Assembly: GCF_022965805.1 (NCBI RefSeq)
Contig: NC_133109.1
Span: 3,325,869-3,389,868 of the forward strand
DNA: 64,000 nucleotides
Source of the DNA: Primulina eburnea
Taxonomy: Eukaryota; Streptophyta; Magnoliopsida; Lamiales; Gesneriaceae
Direction of reading: 5' to 3'
The notes under the pieces are model-generated. The model made no database searches. It was not told the DNA's origin and worked only from the letters and a program-made list of their open reading frames with translations. The translations under genes were made by a program, and so were the position numbers. Below are positions 55,877 to 64,000 of the stretch, one piece after another. Each line of letters starts with the position of its first letter. Position 1 is the first letter of the stretch.

Positions 55877-58800
55877 TTAAGTTAAACCTATCAATCCAAG
55901 TGTATTTCGAAAATAAGAAAATTTATTCTCTGGCAGAGGTTTAGTAAATATGTATGCTGCTTGTTGATCAGTAGGAACGTATTCCAGACGAATGTTATTC
56001 TTTTGCACATGATCTCTAATGAAATAATGTCTGATATCAACGTGCTTAGTTCTGGAATGCAATACTGGATTATGCGATATAGCAATTGCACTGGTATTGT
56101 CACAAAGTAAAGGTGATTCAGAAGCTTGAACTCCATAGTCTTTAAGTTGTTGTTGTATCCAAAGTATTTGAGAACAGCAGCAAGATATTCTGCTTCTGCA
56201 GTAGACGTGGCTATGGAAGTCTGCTTTTTGCTAAACCAAGAGATCAACCTATCACCAAGAAATTGACAAAAACCACTTGTGCTTTTCCTATCCAGTTTAC
56301 ATCCTGCATAATCAGCATCTGAGTATCCAATAAGATTAAACGACGAATCCTTGGGATACCAGAGGACTACATTTTGAGTTCATTTCAAGTACTTTAAAAT
56401 ACGTTTAGCAGCAATATAATGAGATTGTTTGGGGTTAGATTGAAATCTCGCACTAATACAAACAGCAAACATAATATCGGGTCTACTTGCAGTAAGGTAT
56501 AATAATGATCCAATAAGTCCACGGTACTGAGTTACCTCTACTGGAATTCCCCCTTCATCTTTATCAAGTTTGGTAGACGAACTCATAGGAGTGGAAGCAG
56601 CAGAGCATGCTTCCATCCCAAACTTTTTCAGTAGTTCCATTGTATACTTAGCTTGATTTATGAAGATTCCAGTATCAAGTTGTTTGATTTGAAGTCCAAA
56701 GAAAAATGTTAATTCTCCCATCATGCTCATCTCGAACTGTTCCTGTATTAACTTAGCAAACTTTGCACATAACTTGGGGTTAGTTGAACCAAATATGATA
56801 TCATCGACATAGATCTGAACTAATAATATGTGCTTGTTTTTTACTAGGGTAAACAAGGTCTTATCTACGGTACCAACAGTGAAATCATGATTGATGAGAA
56901 ATTGTGAAAGTGTGTTGTACCAAGCCCTATGTTCTTGTTTCAGACCATACAATGCTTTGTATAATTTAAAAACATGATTTGGTAATAAATGATTAGAAAA
57001 ACCTAGAGGCTGTTCAACATAGACTTCCTCTTGTTGTAGACCATTAAGAAACACACTCTTCACATCCATTTGATATACTTTGAAGTTTTTGAAAGCAGCA
57101 AAGGCTAAAAATATTCTGATAGCTTCGAGCCTAGCTACTGGTGCAAAGGTTTCAACATAGTCTATTTCTTCTTCTTGTATGAATCCTTGTGCAACCAGTC
57201 TTGCTTTGTTTCTTACAACTGTTCCTTCCTCATTTAGTTTGTTTCTGAATACCCACCGAGTTCCAATGACATGGTGAGAAGGTCTAGGTACTAGAAACCA
57301 AACCTTATTCCTCTCAAATTGATTCAGCTCTTCTTGCATAGCTTCTATCCAACTAGGATCTAGAAGAGCTTCTTCAATCTTCTTTGGTTTATCTTGAGAA
57401 ATAAAAGCAGCATGCATGTATTCATTTATCATCTGTCTTCTGGTCCTTAGTGGAGCTTCTAGATTTCCAATTACCAAAGATGGAGGGTGAGATTTTCTCC
57501 AAATAAAAGGATTTAGATTATCTTCATACAAGGCAGTAGATTGTTTTGGAGTATCGGCTGCTGGTTCTGAAATGTTAGCTGCTAGTTCTGGAATGTCAGC
57601 TGCTGGTTCTGGAGTAGCAACTGCTTGTTCCGGAATGTGAATGTCTGGTTCTGGATTTTGAATATCATTGACACTTGCTTTTGCATCATCTTCACTGTCT
57701 AATTCCAGATGAACCCTGTATAACCTTTTACTTAAATTAGATATGTTAGTAATCTTGGAAGCACTGTTGTCTTCATCAAAGACAACATGAATTGATTCTT
57801 CAACATTGATTGTTTTATTATTGAAAATTATAAAAGCATTACTAACTGCTGAATATCCAAGAAATAAACCAGTGTCAGATTTTGAATCAAATGCAGCTAA
57901 ATAATTTTTGCCATTATTATGCACAAAACATCTACAACCGAAAACATGAAAGTAAGATACGTTCGGTTTACTTCCTTTCCATATTTCATAGGGAGTCTGA
58001 TTGTTTCTCTTGTTGATCATTGTTCTGTTTTGTGTGTAGCAAGCTGTATTAATAGCTTCTGCCCAGAAGCGCTGAGAGGCATCTGCTAGCATTGTTCTAG
58101 CAGCTTCTTTAAGTGTTCTGTTTCAACTCTCAGCTACTCCATTTTGTTGAGGTGTCCTGGCAGCTGAATATTCATGATGAATGCCCTGTTCATCTAGATA
58201 TATCTCAAGAATCTTGTTAGTAAATTCAGTACCTCGATCACTTCTGATTCTAATGACAGAAACTTATTTTTCATTCTTAATTTTTTTCAGAAGTTTGATC
58301 AGGAGGCTACTGGTTTGATCTTTTCCAGCAAGAAAAATTACCCAAGTAAAACTAGAGAAATCATCAACCACAACAAGGGTGTATTTCATTTCCCCTAAGC
58401 TCATGATAGGGATTGGACCAAATAAGTCCATATGTAATAGTTCTAAACATCTTGAGGATGATTTGCTGTCTTTATTTTTGAAGCTAGATCTTACTTGCTT
58501 ACCAAGTTGACATGCAGAACATACATGATTCTTAATAAATTTTATGTCTGGCAATCCATCAACTAAGTTCTGATTTTTGAGATTTTTAATAGACTTGAAG
58601 TTCAGATGATTCAATCTTTTGTGCCACAACCAGTGTTTATCACTTAGAGATGCAACTAAACATGTAGTGGCAATGATATGATCTATGTTCCATGAAATTT
58701 TATAGGTGTTGCCTTTTCTTATTCCAGTTAAAACAGTAGAATCATCAGCATTTTTAACTGTGCAAGTGTGCTTCTGGAATGCTACTGAAAATCCATTATC

Positions 58801-59058
58801 ACATAATTGACTAATACTGATCAAGTTATAACAAAGATTTTCAACTAAGAGGACATCCTTAATAGTGATGTTACCATGGATAATCTTACCCTTACCCACG
58901 GTTTTACCTTTTGAGTTTTCCCCAAAAGTTATCTCTGGTCCGGCACAATTTACTACTTCTGATAGTAGACTCCTCTGTCCAGTCATATGTCTTGAACATC
59001 CACTGTCCAAATACCACGTTGAGGTACTGATCTTGGTTTTCTTCACCTGTTCCTGCAA
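55877..59058 (-). pseudogene. Pol of copia B, broken
   Basis: Protease [13 protein letters not shown] (near 59010), [10 protein letters not shown], integrase HMDLFGP and [11 protein letters not shown] with NKVWFLVPR and YVDDIIFGS (near 56810), the complete RT-RNase H connection ([10 protein letters not shown], lost in copia A), RNase H and the tail DIFTKPLPE. Stops lie near 58262 and 58120 and at 56380. A frameshift lies in RNase H near 56170. Confidence 0.9.
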
Positions 59059-59103
59059 ACATAAATTTAGTATCTGGTACCAAGTCTATTTGGGTCCAAT
59101 CCT
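59059..59103 (-). promoter_or_regulatory. Gag/pol junction of copia B
   Basis: Gag ends GPK-TAG; the frame then continues in register through about 11 codons to TTTGCAG/GAACAGGT. Same plan as 2207-2245 in copia A. Confidence 0.45.
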
Positions 59104-61055
59104 TATCAGTCCCTTTGGAACCCATATTTGTACAATTTTCGTACTTCGGGTATCCATGGAGGTGTGTGCAACAGAGAGTTTGTTATTTCTAACATTATGC
59201 ATCTTAACATGTTGTTCTTCCCTTCTGCTTCTGTTGTCCAGCCTGTATCTCTTCTGAACAGGTCTAGAATTGTAGTACTGGTAGTTTTTAACCTTCATAG
59301 GAGGTTGTCTTCCTGAGTTGAATCCTCTTCTGATTCTAGAACTCTGGTCAACTCTTTCCTTAGGTTCAACATAACCCAGACCATAATGCATTCTTTTGTT
59401 CATCTGGTTTACATTCCTTTCAACTGAGGCAGTAGATACTTCTGGTTTCTGTACCACACTGATTACTTCCCTTTGCACATATCAAATTTTGTCTTAGTAT
59501 TCGTTTCAGAAGTGCCTTCATTATTACAAAATCCGAGACCACTCCTGTCTCCAGATTGTTTTTGTAACTCTTGCATCTTTTCCAGTGAAATATATGACTT
59601 GTTCCAAACATTCACCAGTAGTGATAACTTCTGGTTTTCAGAAAGCATCGTCTGGTAATCTGCTTTTTCTCTTTCATTCTCCGTTTTTAATTTACTCATC
59701 TCGAGTTGTAAATCATTACAGCTTTCTACTTGCAAGCAAGTTAACTTACTGTTCTGATCTTTCAAGTTCTGATTTTCGATCTTAACTTCCTCGAATGATT
59801 GAGAAAGTCTGGAATACACTTCTACCATGTCGTTTAATGCTTTGACTAACTCAGTGCGTGTAAATTCATCAGAATCAAAGTCAAATACCTCTCCATATGT
59901 CGAGGTTGAATCAGTATTTGCCATCAGACATTTGATCTCATCTTCATCACTTTCACTTGAATGGATTTAAGAACCAGAAGATTCAGAACTTGAGTCTGCC
60001 CATTTGGACTTACTTTCTTCTGCAATCATCGCCTTTCTGTTTCTTCAAGTCTTTTTATCATTGCGTTTGAAACCCTTCTTCCTCTGATCATCGTTCTTTG
60101 GTTTTGGACAATCAGCAATGAAGTGCCCAACTTTTCCACAGTTAAAGCATGCCATATCACTAGGTGATGATTCCTTTTTGAAATTGCGGTTGGGACTTTA
60201 AAATGTTCTGTGATTCTTTATCATGAATTTGGAAAACATCTTAACAAATAATGACATTGCGTCATTGCTTATCTGTTCAGCACTTCTCTCAGAAGTGTTC
60301 TCTATAGCAGCAGCAGAAGATGGACTTGGGGCAACTGTAGTAGTAGAGTTAACAGTAGCTGCGAGAGCTTTGGTTGGTGGATTTGCTAAGGGCTCTTCTC
60401 CACTTCGAACTTCAAGCTTAAACTCATATGCCTTTAAATCCGAGAACAAGTCATGCAATTCTAACTTGTTTAGATCTCTGGAAGCTCTCATTGCCATTGT
60501 TTTGGCGTCTCATTCTATGGGTAGGCCTCTCATTACCTTTAATGCAATTTCTCTATTGCCAAAGTCTTTCCGAAGAGCTGAGAGTTCATTGACGAGGCTG
60601 CTGAATCGTTCATCAAATTCATTCATAGTTTTTCTAGCCTTCATCTTCATATTCTCAAACTTCTGCATGGCTACAGACAGTTTGTTTTCCTTTGTTTCTT
60701 CTTTTCCTTCACAAATCTGAATTAATTTTTCCCAGATTTCCTTGGCATTATGGCACATCTTGATTTTGCTGAAGGTATTTTTGTCGAGTGTCTTGTAAAA
60801 AATGTCCTTCGCAACGTTGTCAATATTGGCTTTCTTCTTGTCCTCACTTGTCCATTCATATCTTGGTTTTTCAAGCATCTGAGGTGCACCTTCGGTGATA
60901 GCAATATCTGGATTTGGCTTTAATATTTTTAATGGACCATCTGTGATGACATACCACATGTCATCATCTTGAGCCGCAAGATGAGCGTGCATTCTGATCT
61001 TCCAGTCATCGAAATCTTCTTTTGAGTACATTGGAACTTTGCTGAAATGAGCCAT
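59086..61055 (-). pseudogene. Gag of copia B, broken
   Basis: Starts MAHFSKVPMYSKEDFDDWKI (an earlier Met 16 codons upstream is less likely). The capsid region is as in copia A. The knuckle CFNCGKVGHFIADC is near 60110-60150, followed by basic and acidic stretches and a coiled coil. Breaks: TGA near 60508, TAA near 60198, a stop near 60050, a stop near 59967, and a frameshift near 59465. Confidence 0.88.
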
Positions 61056-61090
61056 GTCTGTTAAATATTTTTCAGAACAAGAATAACTCT

Positions 61091-61103
61091 GCTCTGATAC
61101 CAC
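61091..61103 (-). other. Primer-binding site of copia B
   Basis: On the minus strand GTGGTATCAGAGC, next to the 5' LTR, complementary to initiator tRNA-Met. Confidence 0.9.
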
Positions 61104-61104
61104 T

Positions 61105-62202
61105 TGTTAAAGATCGGGTTGAGTTTAGAAGGGGGGTTGAATAAACTCAATGACAAACTTAATAAATTCTTCGTTTGATGTGCTAAAATCCTGTTAGAGA
61201 TATTAGCAATTCTTGTTCAAGTTCAAAGACCAGCAGATCACAAGATAATGTGCGGAAAACGATCTGTTGGTTAGTGGGTGAAAAATGATAAAGCAGAAAA
61301 GCAGTAGATAGCACAAGGTTTTTTTCTGGAAGTTCGAAGATGAATCTTCTACGTCTCCCTTTCTTCTGTTTCCAGAAGGTATCACTAAAAGACTTTGGTG
61401 AATACAGTACAGCAGTTGTACACACCCACTTCAACAGGACTTACCCTTCGCCTATTGAAACTCTTAGCTTTACAACTCAACTTCTTGAATGATCTTAAGT
61501 TCTGGAAAAGACTCTTTTCCAGTTACAAATTCTTCTATCAATGAATTGGTGAAATGAATAGCTTAAGAAGATATAACTGAGAATGGCTAGCACAATATGA
61601 TCTTGATGATCAAAAGTATGCAATGAAGTGTGTGCTGCTTTTTCAGTGTTGAGCTTTTTAGATAACTGAAAGTTCTAACAATGCTCGAATGATATTCTTG
61701 ATTCAGATTTTTGTTTACACCGATACACTTGACAAAATCCTTCATCTCCATATATAGGCTCTATTTAACGTTCCAAAATCTGAACGGCTCTTTTAACTTT
61801 TCAATGGTTAAGTTTTATTGCTTAAAATGGACCCTGCAAGATACATTAAAAGTAATTAGTCTCAGTTCATACCAAAAATAGTAAACCGTCTTAAATGTTC
61901 TTCGTATAGCATTTAATGGCATTTAATGAAGCAATAAATGCTAGTATCACGTTAATAGATCAACGGTAATATTTAGAGACTTCGAGATACGCAAGATTCT
62001 GTTAGTGTATATTTCGAATTTTGTATCCTTCTAGTTCTTGTTTAGCTAAGAGATAATTTGTTTAAGCAGTACTTGATAATTGCTGCTACTGGTTTTTGTG
62101 CGATCTAAGTGCTTCTGGTTTACATCTACTGGTTTTGTACTAAGCCAACATCTACCGGTTTTTCCTTTTCCTTAGCATCTCCACAATAAATTAATTCTAA
62201 CA
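61105..62202 (-). repeat. 5' LTR of copia B
   Basis: 1,098 bp, a close match to 49924-51023 with scattered substitutions and a few small indels. It shares the TATATA box near 61747. Confidence 0.93.
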
Positions 62203-63223
62203 GGATTCTAATCAAAATTCTGATAGTGCTAATAGTGAGTATGAAAATACTTCAGATTTATATGACTCAGAAGAAATCATAGCTATTGAATTCATTAATT
62301 CAGATCAAGAAGAATGTGAAAATTGTATACAAGGAAAATCTTGTATAAATCATTTAAGTGATACTGATAATAAAAATGATGAGTTTTATAAACTTATGTC
62401 TCAATTTTAGGATCTGAATATTAATGTATTAACTAATAATAATATTTTAGAATTTCTTAAAATGATAAAAGATCCAATCTTAAAATCTACAATTAATGAT
62501 CAAATGGAGAATACTGCTTCAACAAGTAGTAATAATAATATTCTTTTAAAAAAAGAACAAGCTTATTCTATGAAAGAAGTTACCAATCTTTTACAGAAAA
62601 AATATAGTAATCAAAATCATGTTACTATACAAGATTTAGTTAAAGAGATTAATAATCTTAAAGAACAAATAAAATTCTTACATCAAAATAATAATCAACT
62701 CAGTTATCGTATTTCTGTTATTGAAAATAACAAAGAAGATTTAAACATTAGTTCTGAAAATTTTGAAAATCTTCAGGATATTTCTTTTTTGATAATAATC
62801 AAAACCACTTATCTGTTTTAAGTATGAAAATATCTCAAAAATGGTATACAAATATTACTTTGTTAATAAATAATTCTTTTAAAAAGAATTTTATTGCTAT
62901 GATTGATAGTGGTGCAGATTTAAATGTTATACAGGAAGGATTAATTCCTACAAAATATTTTCATAAAAATACTCATTCTCTCTCCCATGCAGGAGGAGAA
63001 CCTTTAGAAATAAATTATAAATTACTTAAAGCTTATATTTGCAAAGATAAAAATTGTATTCAAACCAGTTTTTTATTAGCAAAAGATATTTCTAGCCAAT
63101 TAATACTTGGTTTACCATTTATTTATCAAATATATCCTTTAAAACATGTTGATGAAAAAGGTATAATAGGAACTTATCAAGGAAATCCTATTTCTTTTCA
63201 GTTTATAACTAACTTATTCATAG
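62203..63223 (+). pseudogene. Endogenous Caulimoviridae-like fragment, coiled coil and protease
   Basis: Continues the viral sequence broken by copia B. 62208-62410 is an acidic stretch ending in TAG at 62408. The same frame reopens with an Asn-rich coiled-coil region (to about 62790). After a frame change, 62824-63223 encodes a retropepsin-like aspartic protease with DSGA near residue 28 and a LILGLPF-type flap-end motif near residue 98. Codon use is extremely A/T-rich, unlike the neighbours. The reverse transcriptase is not in view because a B-family LTR starts at 63224. The genus is uncertain; clearly non-functional here. Confidence 0.72.
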
Positions 63224-64000
63224 TGTTGAGGATCGGGTTGAGTTTAGAAGAGGTGTTGAATAAACTCAATGACAAACTTAATCAATTCTTCGTTTGATGT
63301 GCTAAAATCCTGTTAGAAATATAAGCGATTCTTGTTCAAGTTCAAAGACCAGCAGATCACAAGATAATGTGCGGAAAACGATCTGTTGGTTAGTGGGTGA
63401 AAAATGATAAGGCAGAAAAGCAGTAGATATCACAAGGTTTGTTTCTGGAAGTTCGAAGATGAATCTTCTACGTCTCCTCTTCTTCTGTTTCCAGAAGGTA
63501 TCACTAAAAGACTTTGGTGAATACAGTACAGCAGTTGTACACACCCACTTCAACAGGACTTACCCTTCGCCTATTGAAATTCTTAGCTTTACAACTCAAC
63601 TTCTTGAATGATCTTAAGTTCTGGAAAAGACTCTTTTCCAGTTACAAATTCTTCTATCAATGAATTGGTGAAATGAATAGCTTAAGAAGATATAACTGAG
63701 AATGGCTAGCACAATATGATCTTGATGATCAAAAGTATGCAATGAAGCGTGTGCTGATTTTTCAGTGTTGAGCTTTTTAGAAAACTGAAAGTTCTAACAA
63801 TGCTCGAATGATATTCTTGATTCAGATTTTTTGTTTCAACACCGATACACTTGACAAAATCCTTCATCTCCATATATAAGCTCTATTTAACGTTCCGAAA
63901 TCTGAACGGCTCTTTTACTTTTCAGTGGTTCAACTTTATTGCTGAAAATGGACCCTGCAAGATACATTAAAAGTAATCAGTCTCAGTTCATACCAAAAAT
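63224..64000 (-). repeat. Third LTR of the copia B family, cut by the window end
   Basis: Starts TGTTGAGGATCGGG and matches 49924-50700 closely. It marks a second B-type insertion in the same viral fragment, in the same orientation, or a solo LTR. The candidate duplication on the left is CATAG; the right end is outside the window. Confidence 0.9.

Larger units (their letters stand above)
49924..62202 (-). mobile_element. SIRE-lineage copia retrotransposon B, complete, decayed
   Basis: A 12,279 bp minus-strand element with LTRs of 1,100 and 1,098 bp and a perfect duplication GGATT (49919-49923 and 62203-62207). Order in element orientation: LTR, PBS, gag, pol, two antisense ORFs, ORF3, polypurine tract, LTR. 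It has the same plan as copia A but about ten stops and shifts. CAGAAG/CTTCTG is strongly enriched throughout. Confidence 0.94.

Overview
This window is nuclear DNA of a flowering plant, probably a eudicot; I cannot place it further. It is almost entirely transposable elements, plus a broken piece of one host gene and a broken endogenous pararetrovirus. The evidence is plant Ty1/copia and Ty3/gypsy polyproteins, tRNA-iMet primer-binding sites (TGGTATCAGAGC type), LTRs with TG...CA ends, plant DNA transposons (CACTA, hAT) and a Caulimoviridae-like fragment. No rRNA, tRNA gene or CRISPR array was seen.

Layout. (1) 1-10051: a very young SIRE-lineage copia element 'A' (+). Only the last 180 bp of its 5' LTR are in view. 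It carries gag, pol with an in-frame deletion, an antisense ORF with its own TATA box, and a third sense ORF. It sits inside (2) the 5' LTR of a Tekay/Del-like gypsy element 'F' (10052-19314), which has a spliceable intron between gag and protease. F is inserted in (3) an exon of a RAD17-like host gene (19315-25554). The next intron of that gene holds a minus-strand copia element 'E' (19495-25110). (4) 25555-26855: a one-ended CACTA element made of GCGACGG arrays, abutting (5) a decayed SIRE-type relic (26856-29330). (6) 29902-39868: a gypsy mosaic 'D' (LTR, part of pol, LTR, part of gag) cut by a solo LTR and a hAT-type element. (7) 41178-49550: another gypsy element 'C' cut by a TRIM in its LTR and by a 3.1 kb solo LTR in gag. 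(8) 49551-63223: an endogenous pararetrovirus fragment split by a complete 12.3 kb SIRE-lineage copia element 'B' (minus strand). A second LTR of the B family starts at 63224 and runs out of the window.

The main novelty is in elements A and B. Each has a small antisense ORF between pol and ORF3. The two antisense proteins are alignable, and each ORF has a TATAAATA box 41-59 bp upstream of its ATG. Each element is also saturated over LTRs and coding DNA with its own hexamer: AACTGA/TCAGTT in A (about 75 copies by eye, about 5-7 expected) and CAGAAG/CTTCTG in B (about 50 copies, about 8 expected). Element-wide, element-specific motifs of this kind recall TE-encoded sequence-specific anti-silencing proteins (VANC of VANDAL elements). 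A co-evolving DNA-binding protein from ORF3 or the antisense ORF is a testable idea, not a demonstrated one. Other points of note are the gypsy intron with a TACTAAC branch site, a conserved in-frame stop between gag and pol in both SIRE elements, and LTR hairpin clusters whose sequence has been replaced between families at the same place.
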